Shown piece after piece: positions 28,105 through 37,910 of a stretch of 64,000 nt of DNA. Under the pieces are notes generated by a model that saw only the letters and a list, made by a program, of their open reading frames with translations, was not told the origin of the DNA and made no database searches. The DNA is from Streptomyces genisteinicus (lineage in GTDB: Bacteria; Actinomycetota; Actinomycetes; Streptomycetales; Streptomycetaceae), in contig NZ_CP060825.1 in the NCBI RefSeq assembly GCF_014489615.1, positions 5,502,001-5,566,000 on the forward strand, read 5' to 3'. A program made the translations under genes and the position numbers. Position 1 is the first letter of the stretch; the number at the start of each line of letters is the position of its first letter.

Positions 28105-28130
28105 TGAAAGGGCCCGATTTCTTCCGATAA
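28105..28130 (+). promoter_or_regulatory. WhiG-type promoter of whiH
   Basis: TTCCGATAA (28122-28130) matches the sigma-WhiG/FliA -10 GCCGATAA at 7 of 8 positions of TCCGATAA. A -35-like TGAAA lies 13-14 nt upstream; the consensus is TAAA with a 15-16 nt spacer. whiH is a known sigma-WhiG target. Confidence 0.65.
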
Positions 28131-28222
28131 GGCGTCAAGGGGAGAGCGGGCGCTGATCACCCTTTCGTGTGCTTTTCACCAAAGACCTCAAGGGGCTCGG
28201 AAAGCACGCCGACAAAGGATGC

Positions 28223-29110
28223 GTGAGTACCCTTGCGCACACCATGATGACCGCCGCCCGTCCCGCCGAGACCAGCCTGACCGGCCCGGGCGAACTCGAC
28301 CGATACCCCTTTGCGGAGTCCCCGGGCGCCGACCGCGTCACGCCCGTCGCCTGGCAGGGCGCGGACGCGGACCTGGGCCGGGCGCCCCGTCGCCCGGCCG
28401 GCAGCCGCGGCCGCGGACTGCACGGCCAACTCGTCCAGCAGCTCGGACAGATGATCGTCTCCGGAGACCTGGGGGCCGACCGCCCCCTCGTTCCCGAGGA
28501 GATCGGCCAGCGTTTCGAGGTCTCGCGCACCGTCGTGCGCGAGTCGCTGCGCGTGCTGGAGGCCAAGGGGCTGGTCAGTGCCCGCCCCAATGTCGGTACG
28601 CGGGTGCGACCGGTCAGCGACTGGAACCTCCTCGACCCCGACATCATCGAGTGGCGGGCCTTCGGACCCCAGCGCGAGGACCAGCGCAGGGAGCTGAACG
28701 AAATGCGCTGGACGATCGAACCGCTCGCCGCCCGGCTCGCGGCGGGGCACGGCCGCGACGAGGTGCAGCAGCGGCTGGGGGACATGGTGGAGATCATGGG
28801 CCACGCCCTTGCTCAGGGTGACGGCCTCACCTTCTCCCGCGCCGATGCCGAATTCCACTCCCTGCTCATCCAGCTCGCCGGCAACCGCATGCTGGAGCAC
28901 CTCTCCGGCATCGTCGCCGCGGCCCTCCAGGTCTCCGGGGGCCCGGTCACCGGCTGCGACCGCCCGACCGAGGCCGCCGTGGCGCACCACGCCCGGATCG
29001 CCGACGCCCTCGCATCCGGCGACGCGCACGCGGCGGAGTCCGCCATGCGGCAGCTCCTCACCGCTCACCCGGACGTGGACCGGGTGGTCCCGGCGCCGCG
29101 CGAGCACTGA
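28223..29110 (+). CDS. whiH: Sporulation regulator WhiH (GntR/FadR family)
   Basis: 295 aa from GTG 28223 with AAAGGA upstream. GntR winged helix at about residues 70-140 (PLVPEEIGQRFEVSRTVVRE, SLRVLEAKGLVSARPNVGTR) and an FCD ligand domain behind it. N-terminus STLAHTMMTAAR and LLDPDIIEWRAFGP are as I recall for S. coelicolor WhiH. Needed for sporulation septation in aerial hyphae. It has a WhiG-type promoter upstream and sits between the ABC transporter and hrdB, the S. coelicolor order. The effector is unknown. Confidence 0.92.
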   Translation: MSTLAHTMMTAARPAETSLTGPGELDRYPFAESPGADRVTPVAWQGADADLGRAPRRPAGSRGRGLHGQLVQQLGQMIVSGDLGADRPLVPEEIGQRFEVSRTVVRESLRVLEAKGLVSARPNVGTRVRPVSDWNLLDPDIIEWRAFGPQREDQRRELNEMRWTIEPLAARLAAGHGRDEVQQRLGDMVEIMGHALAQGDGLTFSRADAEFHSLLIQLAGNRMLEHLSGIVAAALQVSGGPVTGCDRPTEAAVAHHARIADALASGDAHAAESAMRQLLTAHPDVDRVVPAPREH

Positions 29111-29146
29111 CCCCGGCTGCGGGCGCGCGGGAAAGGCGTCCGTGCG

Positions 29147-29184
29147 GCGTGTCGCCGGATTCCGAGGGGGATCCGGCGACACGC
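29147..29184 (+). terminator. Terminator after whiH
   Basis: Perfect 14-bp stem (GCGTGTCGCCGGAT and complement) with a 10-nt loop, 37 bp after the whiH stop. Confidence 0.75.
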
Positions 29185-29254
29185 TGTACGTGGTCTGTCA
29201 CGTTACGTCCGGTCTGCCCCGTTCGAGGTGTGACTCGGGCCACGCGAATTGGGC

Positions 29255-29281
29255 GTAACACTCCGCGAAACGCTGCGATGA
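29255..29281 (+). promoter_or_regulatory. Probable ECF-type (ShbA-dependent) promoter of hrdB
   Basis: GTAACA, a 15-nt spacer and CGATGA match the GTAAC / CGATGA elements I recall for the ShbA-dependent hrdB promoter in Streptomyces. The leader would be about 160 nt. Confidence 0.5.
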
Positions 29282-29448
29282 CCTAAGAGGTGACAGCCGA
29301 GGAGGGAATACAGCCGCCGGGGACGGCGCTGTGGCAGCTCCCAGGTTCAGCCCGCGCCCACCGGTTCATCCGCAGCCCGGTGGTCGTCGGCTCCGGCCCG
29401 ATCATGGGCGGGGCCGGAAGCCGTTTCCATCGTTCCGAGAGGTTGTTC

Positions 29449-31005
<1,557 letters not shown>

Positions 31006-31032
31006 GCCGGAGCGCCTCGCTCCTGCGACACG

Positions 31033-31080
31033 CACGGCGAAGGGTCCGGCCCCCGTATGGGGGCCGGACCCTTCGCCGTG
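31033..31080 (+). terminator. Very strong terminator after hrdB
   Basis: Perfect 22-bp stem with loop GTAT, 27 bp after the hrdB stop. The arms carry AGGGTCCGG and complement. Confidence 0.9.
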
Positions 31081-31161
31081 CCCGGGTGCCCTCGCGGGTG
31101 CGGGCCCCGGTCCGTTGCACGACGCTGAGTGCAATCGAGTCACGCAGAGTCAGGAGAGCGT

Positions 31162-32007
31162 ATGCGTCCTCGCAGCGTCCGAGGCACGGCCGGACTGCCG
31201 GCCCTGATCGCGGCCGTGATCGCCGCACCCCTGGTCATGCCGTCGTCCGCGGCTGCCGACAGTGTGGTCATCGGCGGCCAGGAGGTGAGCGCGGACACGA
31301 GTCCGTGGGTCGTCGCCCTGTCGAGCCGTGACCGGTTCGGCGCAGCGCGTGCCGGCCAGTTCTGCGGGGGTGTCGTGGTCTCGCCCACCACGGTGATGAC
31401 GGCGGCCCACTGTCTCAGCCCGGCGGTGCTGGGCAAGGACGTGCGCCTCGTCCGGGATCTGAGGGTGGTGTCCGGCAGATCGGATCTCGAAGGCGAGGGC
31501 GGCCAGGAGGTCGCGGTCCGCTCCAGCTGGATCCCGCCGGAGTACGACCCCGAGGCGAACAGCCCCGACATGGCCCTGCTCACCCTCTCCGAGGCGCTCC
31601 CGTCGTCCCGCGTGCTGCCGGTGGCCCGGGAGGGGGACGAGGCGTACGCGCCCGGCACGGAGGCCGTCGTCTACGGGTGGGGCGACACCACCGGGGCGGG
31701 CGCGTACGCGCCGACGCTGCGGGCCGCCCGGGTCTCGGTGCTCCCCGACGAGAAGTGCGCCACCGCCTACCCCGGCGGGGCGGACGGGCGGTACACGCCG
31801 GCCACGATGCTCTGTGCCGGTGACGAGGCGGGCGGGCGCGACGCGTGCCAGGGGGACAGCGGCGGGCCGCTGGTGGCCCGGGGGCGGCTCATCGGGCTGG
31901 TGTCCTGGGGGAGCGGCTGCGGGCGGCCCGACGGCCCGGGCGTCTACACCCGGGTCTCGGCGGTGCTCCCCTCGGTGCCGGGCGGTCTGCCGGACGCGGA
32001 GGACTGA
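31162..32007 (+). CDS. Secreted trypsin-like serine protease (S1 family)
   Basis: 281 aa with an export signal (about residues 1-32, ending SSAAADS). The mature N-terminus would be V36-IGG. Catalytic H83 (TAAHC), D136 (SPDMALLTL) and S233 (GDSGGP); D227 at the base of the specificity pocket predicts cleavage after Arg/Lys. Six cysteines, consistent with disulphides. The start is the ATG at 31162 with AGGAGA upstream. Streptomyces trypsins often act in mycelial turnover; no inhibitor gene adjoins. Confidence 0.93.
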   Translation: MRPRSVRGTAGLPALIAAVIAAPLVMPSSAAADSVVIGGQEVSADTSPWVVALSSRDRFGAARAGQFCGGVVVSPTTVMTAAHCLSPAVLGKDVRLVRDLRVVSGRSDLEGEGGQEVAVRSSWIPPEYDPEANSPDMALLTLSEALPSSRVLPVAREGDEAYAPGTEAVVYGWGDTTGAGAYAPTLRAARVSVLPDEKCATAYPGGADGRYTPATMLCAGDEAGGRDACQGDSGGPLVARGRLIGLVSWGSGCGRPDGPGVYTRVSAVLPSVPGGLPDAED

Positions 32008-32038
32008 CCGGCGGCCCGGCCGCGGTCACGGTACGAGA

Positions 32039-32077
32039 ACGGGCGGCCACTCCTGGACACCAGGAGTGGCCGCCCGT
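32039..32077. terminator. Bidirectional terminator
   Basis: Perfect 18-bp stem with a 3-nt loop (ACA), between the convergent protease and DUF7455 genes. Confidence 0.85.
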
Positions 32078-32118
32078 CGCCGGTCCGGGACCGGCCTTGG
32101 CTCGTCGCGGGGTGAGGG

Positions 32119-32349
32119 TCAGCGATCCTCTTCGCCGGTGCCGGACGGCACAACCGTCAGCCGGTCCGTCTCGTCCTGTATCTCAGCGGCGATCTTCTTG
32201 AGTTCCGGCTCGAACTTGCGCCCGTGGTGGGCGCAGAAGAGCAGTTCGCCGCCGCTGATCAGAACAACGCGCAGGTATGCCTGGGCGCCGCAGCGGTCGC
32301 AGCGGTCAGCGGCCGTCAGCGGGCTCGCGGGGGTCAGAACAGTAGTCAC
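32119..32349 (-). CDS. Small zinc-ribbon-like protein (DUF7455)
   Basis: 76 aa. Two cysteines and C/H pair: CDRCGAQAY ... FCAHHGRKF, a possible zinc site. The N-terminus TVLTPASPLTAADRCDRCGA and the KKIAAEIQDETDRL tail are typical of this short actinobacterial family. GTG start with GAAGAGG upstream. Divergent from parE with a 434-bp gap. No function is known to me. Confidence 0.8.
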   Translation of the reverse strand: MTTVLTPASPLTAADRCDRCGAQAYLRVVLISGGELLFCAHHGRKFEPELKKIAAEIQDETDRLTVVPSGTGEEDR

Positions 32350-32783
32350 GTCGCCTCTTCTCTAGCTCGACGAGCTGTCGTACCAGGGTCAACATCCAAC
32401 CAGCCCGAAAACGTTCCCGCTCGTGGCTTTTCCTCGAAACTTTTCCCGAGGTGGCTGTCAGTTGCCGGTTGGCGGCGAATGAGCCGTATTGCTTCGCTCT
32501 ACGGATTTCGCGGTTGCTTGTCTCGTTTGGCCCTCCCGGCTGGGTTGCCGGTTGTTGATGAGGACGTGCCCGGAGCCTAAATGGTTCATGCCTCGAAGGG
32601 AACGTGATGTTCACGTCACCCCATCGAGGGATCGAACATGCATGCGATGCTGGACTAGCATGAGAAATCATGTGGGTGGCGTTACATCGGCTCTACCAGG
32701 CCTCGGTACGCTCTGTGCGGCGACCGACGCCCGGGCCCCTACCCCACTTGGCCCCATCTGAAATTCAGCGAGGAGCGAACCGC
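32350..32783. other. Promoter region of DUF7455 and parE
   Basis: A relatively A+T-rich stretch for this genome. It holds an imperfect palindrome around 32600-32615 (GAACGTGATGTTCACGTC) and CATGCATG near 32637. No gene recognised. Promoters for both flanking genes presumably lie here, but I cannot place them firmly. Confidence 0.4.
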
Positions 32784-34910
32784 GTGACCGCCGAAACGTC
32801 CGTGCCTTCCACGGCGCTGCTGACCGCAGACCGTGACGGCTCCAACTACACCGCGCGGCATCTGCTCGTCCTGGAAGGCCTCGAAGCGGTCCGCAAGCGA
32901 CCCGGCATGTACATCGGGTCCACCGACAGCCGCGGTCTGATGCACTGCCTGTGGGAGATCATCGACAACTCCGTCGACGAAGCCCTCGGCGGCCACTGCG
33001 ACCACATCGAGGTGATCCTCCACGAGGACGGCTCCGTGGAGGTCAGGGACAACGGCCGGGGCATCCCCGTGGACGTCGAGCCCAAGACCGGCCTGTCGGG
33101 CGTCGAGGTCGTGATGACCAAGCTGCACGCCGGCGGAAAGTTCGGAGGCGGTTCCTACGCCGCTTCCGGCGGCCTCCACGGCGTCGGCGCCTCCGTCGTC
33201 AACGCCCTCTCGGCCCGGCTGGACGTGGAGGTGGACCGCGGTGCGGCCACCCACAAGGTCAGCTTCCGCCGCGGTGTCCCCGGCATCTTCACCGAGTCCG
33301 GCCCCGACGCCCCCTTCGACCCGGCGGGCGGGCTCCTCAAGGGCAAGCGCGTGCCCAAGACGCGGACCGGCACCCGTGTGCGGTACTGGGCCGACCGCCA
33401 GATCTTCCTCAAGGACGCCCGGCTGTCCCTGGACACCCTCCACCAGCGCGCCCGCCAGACCGCCTTCCTGGTGCCGGGGCTGACCATCGTCGTCCGGGAC
33501 GAGCGCGGGCCGGGCGGGGGCGACGGCGAGGGCAAGAGCGTCGAAACGTTCCACTTCGACGGCGGCATCAGCGAATTCTGCGAGTACCTCGCCCAGGACA
33601 AGGCCGTCTGCGACGTGCTGCGGCTGAGCGGGCAGGGCACCTTCAAGGAGACCGTCCCGGTCCTCGACGACCGCGGCCACATGACCCCCACCGAGGTCAC
33701 CCGGGAGCTCGGCGTCGACATCGCCATGCGCTGGGGCACGGGCTACGACACCACGCTCAAGTCCTTCGTCAACATCATCGCCACCCCCAAGGGCGGCACC
33801 CACGTCACCGGATTCGAACGCTCCGTGACGAGGACCGTGAACGAGGTGCTGCGCTCCGCCAAACTGCTGCGCGTCGCCGAGGACGACATCGTCAAGGACG
33901 ACGCCCTGGAGGGGCTGACGGCGGTCGTCACCGTCCGGCTGGCCGAGCCGCAGTTCGAGGGCCAGACCAAGGAGGTCCTCGGCACCTCGGCGGCCAACCG
34001 GATCGTCGCGAACGTGGTCGCCAGGGAGCTGAAGGCGTTCCTGACCTCCACCCGGCGCGACGCCAAGGCGCAGGCGCGTGCCGTGCTCGACAAGGCCGTG
34101 GCGGCCGCCCGCACCCGCATCGCGGCCCGCCAGCACAAGGAGGCGCAGCGGCGCAAGACGGCCCTGGAGTCCTCCTCGCTCCCCGCGAAGCTCGCCGACT
34201 GCCGCAGCGACGACGTGGAGCGCAGCGAGCTCTTCATCGTCGAGGGGGACTCCGCGCTGGGCACGGCCAAGCTGGCCCGCAACAGCGAGTTCCAGGCGCT
34301 GCTGCCCATCCGGGGCAAGATCCTCAACGTCCAGAAGTCGTCCGTCTCGGACATGCTGAAGAACGCCGAGTGCGGCGCGATCATCCAGGTGATAGGAGCG
34401 GGCTCGGGCCGCACCTTCGACATCGACGCGGCCCGGTACGGCAAGGTCATCATGATGACCGACGCCGACGTCGACGGCTCCCACATCCGCACCCTGCTGC
34501 TCACGCTCTTCCAGCGGTACATGCGGCCCATGGTGGAGGCCGGCCGGGTCTTCGCCGCGGTGCCGCCGCTGCACCGGATCGAGCTCGTCCAGCCCAGGAA
34601 GGGCCAGGACAAGTACGTGTACACGTACTCCGACAGCGAGCTGCGCCAGACCCTGCTGGAGTTCCAGCGCAAGGGAGTGCGGATCAAGGAATCGATCCAG
34701 CGCTACAAGGGCCTCGGCGAGATGGACGCCGACCAGCTCGCGGAGACCACGATGGACCCGCGGCACCGCACCCTGCGGCGGATCAACATCGGCGACCTGG
34801 AGTCCTCCGAGCAGGTCTTCGACCTCCTCATGGGCAACGAGGTCGCGCCGCGCAAGGAGTTCATCACCAGTTCGGCCGCCACGCTCGACCGGTCGCGCAT
34901 CGACGCCTGA
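32784..34910 (+). CDS. parE: DNA topoisomerase IV subunit B (ParE)
   Basis: 708 aa from GTG 32784 with GAGGAG 9 nt upstream. GHKL ATPase: IIDNSVDEALGGHCDHIEV (N-box), NGRGIPVDVEPKTGL, GGLHGVGASVVNALS; TOPRIM with FIVEGDSALGTAK and MTDADVDGSHIRTLLL; C-terminal RYKGLGEMDADQLAETTMD. With parC, about 9 kb away on the opposite strand, it forms the decatenase. From memory it is separate from gyrB near oriC, and the gene order matches parE/parC of S. coelicolor. Confidence 0.92.
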   Translation: MTAETSVPSTALLTADRDGSNYTARHLLVLEGLEAVRKRPGMYIGSTDSRGLMHCLWEIIDNSVDEALGGHCDHIEVILHEDGSVEVRDNGRGIPVDVEPKTGLSGVEVVMTKLHAGGKFGGGSYAASGGLHGVGASVVNALSARLDVEVDRGAATHKVSFRRGVPGIFTESGPDAPFDPAGGLLKGKRVPKTRTGTRVRYWADRQIFLKDARLSLDTLHQRARQTAFLVPGLTIVVRDERGPGGGDGEGKSVETFHFDGGISEFCEYLAQDKAVCDVLRLSGQGTFKETVPVLDDRGHMTPTEVTRELGVDIAMRWGTGYDTTLKSFVNIIATPKGGTHVTGFERSVTRTVNEVLRSAKLLRVAEDDIVKDDALEGLTAVVTVRLAEPQFEGQTKEVLGTSAANRIVANVVARELKAFLTSTRRDAKAQARAVLDKAVAAARTRIAARQHKEAQRRKTALESSSLPAKLADCRSDDVERSELFIVEGDSALGTAKLARNSEFQALLPIRGKILNVQKSSVSDMLKNAECGAIIQVIGAGSGRTFDIDAARYGKVIMMTDADVDGSHIRTLLLTLFQRYMRPMVEAGRVFAAVPPLHRIELVQPRKGQDKYVYTYSDSELRQTLLEFQRKGVRIKESIQRYKGLGEMDADQLAETTMDPRHRTLRRINIGDLESSEQVFDLLMGNEVAPRKEFITSSAATLDRSRIDA

Positions 34911-34950
34911 TCCGACGCCCGGCCCGGGGCGTGCTCCGGGCCGTCCCGCT

Positions 34951-34989
34951 CCGGGGCTCTTCATCACCTGATGGGGTGAAGAGCCCCGG
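34951..34989 (+). terminator. Terminator after parE
   Basis: A 13-bp stem (CCGGGGCTCTTCA and complement), extended by a short imperfect top. Confidence 0.8.
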
Positions 34990-35069
34990 TGAGAGAGTCC
35001 GGGATGCTCCCGCTCTGTCCATCCTTGTGCATGCGTACCGAAACGGTTCGCTGACAAGGAGAGTTGAGC

Positions 35070-35540
35070 GTGGAGAAGCAGGAAGGGCCGCACGGCGCCG
35101 GCGTGCGGCTCGAGGACCCGTGGGACGACGCTCCCGCCACCGGCCGGTGGGACACCGCCGGCGGGCGGGCCGCCGTCCCGCCCGCCGTCCCGGACGAGCA
35201 GGACGCGGCACTCCGTGCCGCCGACATCTACCTCCAGGTGCAGCGGAGTTCCGCGTTCCAGGAGGTGCGCCGCCGATACCGCCGGTTCGTCGTGCCCGCG
35301 ACCCTCGCCTTCCTGCTCTGGTACCTGGCCTACGTCGTGGCGGCGACGACGGCGCCCGGCCTGATGGCCAGGCCGGTCGCCGGCGCGGTCAACGTGGCGA
35401 TGGTGGCCGGTCTGGCGCAGTTCCTCACCACGTTCGTCCTCACCTGGGCCTACGCCCGGCACGCACGGCTGCGCCGGGACCGGGCCGCCCTCGAACTGCG
35501 CTGGGACACGCAGGAGATGACCCGCGGAGCCGAGCGGTGA
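35070..35540 (+). CDS. DUF485 membrane protein
   Basis: 156 aa. A Pro/Gly/Ala-rich cytoplasmic lead of 55 residues, then the DUF485 core: VQRSSAFQEVRRRYRRFVVP, TM1 LAFLLWYLAYVVAATTAPGL, TM2 VAMVAGLAQFLTTFVLTWAY, ending YARHARLRRDRA. GTG start 8 nt after AAGGAG; a TTG at 35064 is a less likely alternative. The stop overlaps the symporter start by 4 bp, so the pair is translationally coupled, as in yjcH-actP of other bacteria. Confidence 0.9.
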   Translation: MEKQEGPHGAGVRLEDPWDDAPATGRWDTAGGRAAVPPAVPDEQDAALRAADIYLQVQRSSAFQEVRRRYRRFVVPATLAFLLWYLAYVVAATTAPGLMARPVAGAVNVAMVAGLAQFLTTFVLTWAYARHARLRRDRAALELRWDTQEMTRGAER

Positions 35541-37156
35541 GCGGCGACCACCAGGCCCTCGCCCTCGTCCTGTTCAGCGCCTTCGTCGCGGTCACCCTCG
35601 GCATCACCACCTGGGTGAGCCGGAACCGGCGCGGCTCCGCCGAGGAGTTCTACGCCGGCGGGCGGCTCTTCTCCCCGATGGAGAACGGCTTCGCCATCGC
35701 GGGCGACTACATGTCGGCCGCGTCCTTCCTCGGCATCTCCGGCCTGATCGCCCTGTTCGGCTACGACGGAATGCTCTACTCCGTCGGATTCCTCGTGGCA
35801 TGGCTGGTCGTGCTGCTGCTCGTCGCCGAACTGGTCCGCAACTGCGGCCGGTTCACCCTGGCCGACGTGGTCGCCTCCCGGATGAGCGAGCGCCGGGTGC
35901 GCATCGCCTCCGGCACGTCCTCGGTCGCCGTCTCCGTCCTGTACCTGGTGGCGCAGATGGTGGGAGCCGGCTCCCTGGTGGCGCTGCTGCTGGGCGGTTC
36001 GAGCGAGGCCGCGCGCTCGTGGACCGTCGTCGGCGTCGGCGCCCTGATGGTGATCTACGTGTCGATGGGAGGGATGCGGGCCACCACCTGGATCCAGATC
36101 GTGAAGGCGGTGCTGCTCATGGCGGGCGCGATCGCCATGACCGTGCTGGTGCTGGTGCGCTTCGGCGGCGACGTCGGACAGCTCCTCACCTCCGCCGCCG
36201 AACGCAGCGGCCACGGGAAGGACTTCCTGGCGCCCGGCCTGAAGTACGGCGGCGACTGGACCGCCCGGCTGGACTTCATCAGCCTCGGCGTGGCCCTGGT
36301 GCTCGGCACGGCAGGGCTGCCCCACATCCTCTCGCGCTTCTACACCGTGCCGACCGCGCGGGCCGCCCGCCGTTCGGTCGTCTGGTCCATCGGGCTCATC
36401 GGGAGCTTCTACCTGATGACGATCGTCCTCGGCTTCGGCGCCGCCGCCGTCGTCGGCACGGACGAGGTACGCGCCTCGAACGCGGCCGGCAACACGGCCG
36501 TGCCCCTGCTCGCCCTCGACCTCGGCGGCGGGGCCGGATCGACCGGGGGCACGGTGCTGTTCGCGGTCGTCGCCGCCATCGCCTTCGCGACGATCCTCGC
36601 CGTCGTCGCGGGCATCACGCTGGCGTCTTCCGCGTCCGTCGCGCACGACCTGGTGGCCTCCCTGCGGCGCGACCGCGGGCGGTCCCGCGACGGCCGTCCG
36701 CCCCGGCGCCGGCTCGGCGAGGTCGCCGTCGCGCGGCTCGCCGCCGTCGGCATCGGGGCGGTCGCCATCGGGCTCGGGCTGCTCGCGCGCGATCTGAACG
36801 TCGCCTTCCTGGTCGGGCTCGCCTTCGCCGTCGCCGCGTCGGCCAACCTCCCCGTCCTGCTCTACTCGCTGTTCTGGCGCGGTTTCACGACCCGTGGCGC
36901 GCTCTGGTCGGTGTACGGCGGCCTGGTCCCCGCCGTGCTGCTCGTGGTGCTCTCGCCCGTGGTGTCGGGGAGCGAGCAGTCGCTCTTCCCCGGCGTCGAC
37001 TTCCAGCTCTTCCCCCTGGAGAACCCGGGGCTCGTGTCGATCCCGCTGGGCTTCCTGGCCGGCTGGATCGGCACGGTGACGTCCCCGGAGCCGCCGGACG
37101 AGGCCCGGCACGCCGAGACGGAGGTGCGGGCGCTGACGGGCGCGGGCGCGGTCTGA
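35537..37156 (+). CDS. Sodium:solute symporter, acetate (ActP)-like
   Basis: 539 aa, about 13 transmembrane segments. SSS-family marks: EFYAGGRLFSPMENGFAIAG, DYMSAASFLGISGLIALFGY, and SMGGMRATTWIQIVKAVLLM. Start GTG within the previous stop (GTGA overlap). With DUF485 it forms the usual acetate/glyoxylate or short monocarboxylate uptake unit. A CitA/CitB-like two-component system is convergent to it and could control it, though no binding site was identified. Confidence 0.9.
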   Translation: MSGDHQALALVLFSAFVAVTLGITTWVSRNRRGSAEEFYAGGRLFSPMENGFAIAGDYMSAASFLGISGLIALFGYDGMLYSVGFLVAWLVVLLLVAELVRNCGRFTLADVVASRMSERRVRIASGTSSVAVSVLYLVAQMVGAGSLVALLLGGSSEAARSWTVVGVGALMVIYVSMGGMRATTWIQIVKAVLLMAGAIAMTVLVLVRFGGDVGQLLTSAAERSGHGKDFLAPGLKYGGDWTARLDFISLGVALVLGTAGLPHILSRFYTVPTARAARRSVVWSIGLIGSFYLMTIVLGFGAAAVVGTDEVRASNAAGNTAVPLLALDLGGGAGSTGGTVLFAVVAAIAFATILAVVAGITLASSASVAHDLVASLRRDRGRSRDGRPPRRRLGEVAVARLAAVGIGAVAIGLGLLARDLNVAFLVGLAFAVAASANLPVLLYSLFWRGFTTRGALWSVYGGLVPAVLLVVLSPVVSGSEQSLFPGVDFQLFPLENPGLVSIPLGFLAGWIGTVTSPEPPDEARHAETEVRALTGAGAV

Positions 37157-37229
37157 CGGGGCACGCTGCGGGCGGATGCCCTCTGCGCGCGGCCGGGCCG
37201 GTCCTGCGGCCGGGGCGGCACCGGCCGGG

Positions 37230-37910
37230 TCAGGCGCTCCGGGTCCACACGTACTCGTGCTCGGGCCGCCCGGTCTCGCCGTAGCGAAGGCTCAGACGGA
37301 CCCGGCCGGCCTTCTCCAGGAGCTTCAGATAGCGCTGGGCCGTCTGACGGCTGATGCCCGCGTGCTCGGCGATCTCCTGGGCCGACAGCGGCCCCTCGGC
37401 CGAGAGCAGCACCTGGCGGACCACTCCGGCCGTGGTGGGCGAGTGACCCTTCGGCAGTTCGGGCGCGGCCGTGCCCGCGGCCAGCGTGCCGAAGATCCGG
37501 TCCACATCCGCCTGCTCGGCCTCGCCGCCCCCGTCGAGGGTCCGCCGCAGTGCCGCGTACGCCTCCAGCTTGGCGCGCAGACCCGCGAAGGTGAACGGCT
37601 TGACCAGGTACTGGAGCGCGCCGTGGCGCATCGCCGCCTGGACGGTGGCCACGTCCCGTGCCGCGGTCACCATGATCACGTCGGTCTGGTGGCCGAGGCG
37701 GCGGAGCTCCCGGACGACCGCGAGGCCGTTCTCGTCCGGGAGGTAGTGGTCCAGCAGGATCAGGTCCACGGGGGTCTCGGAGATCCGGGCGAGCGCCTCG
37801 GCGGCGGAGTGCGCCCGCGCGACGACCCGGAAGCCCGGGAGCTTGCCCACGTAGGCGGCGTTGATGTCCGCCACCCGGGTGTCGTCGTCCACGACCAGTA
37901 CGTCGATCAT
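37230..37910 (-). CDS. Response regulator, CitB/DcuR family
   Basis: 226 aa. Receiver domain: D8-D9 acidic pocket, phospho-acceptor D54 (LILLDHYLPDENG), K at LVKPFTF. The C-terminal HTH has EIAEHAGISRQTAQRYLKLL, as in CitB/DcuR regulators that answer to dicarboxylates or citrate. The start ATG overlaps the kinase stop by 4 bp (ATGA). It is transcribed with the kinase and converges on the DUF485-symporter pair. Confidence 0.92.
   Translation of the reverse strand: MIDVLVVDDDTRVADINAAYVGKLPGFRVVARAHSAAEALARISETPVDLILLDHYLPDENGLAVVRELRRLGHQTDVIMVTAARDVATVQAAMRHGALQYLVKPFTFAGLRAKLEAYAALRRTLDGGGEAEQADVDRIFGTLAAGTAAPELPKGHSPTTAGVVRQVLLSAEGPLSAQEIAEHAGISRQTAQRYLKLLEKAGRVRLSLRYGETGRPEHEYVWTRSA

Larger units (their letters stand above)
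29111..29448. other. whiH-hrdB intergenic region and hrdB leader
   Basis: Contains the whiH terminator, an ECF-type promoter for hrdB and about 160 nt of probable 5' leader with no gene. Confidence 0.6.

Noticed and set aside
32600..32620. parS-like site upstream of parE
   Set aside because: GATGTTCACGTCACC does not match GTTTCACGTGAAAC well enough.
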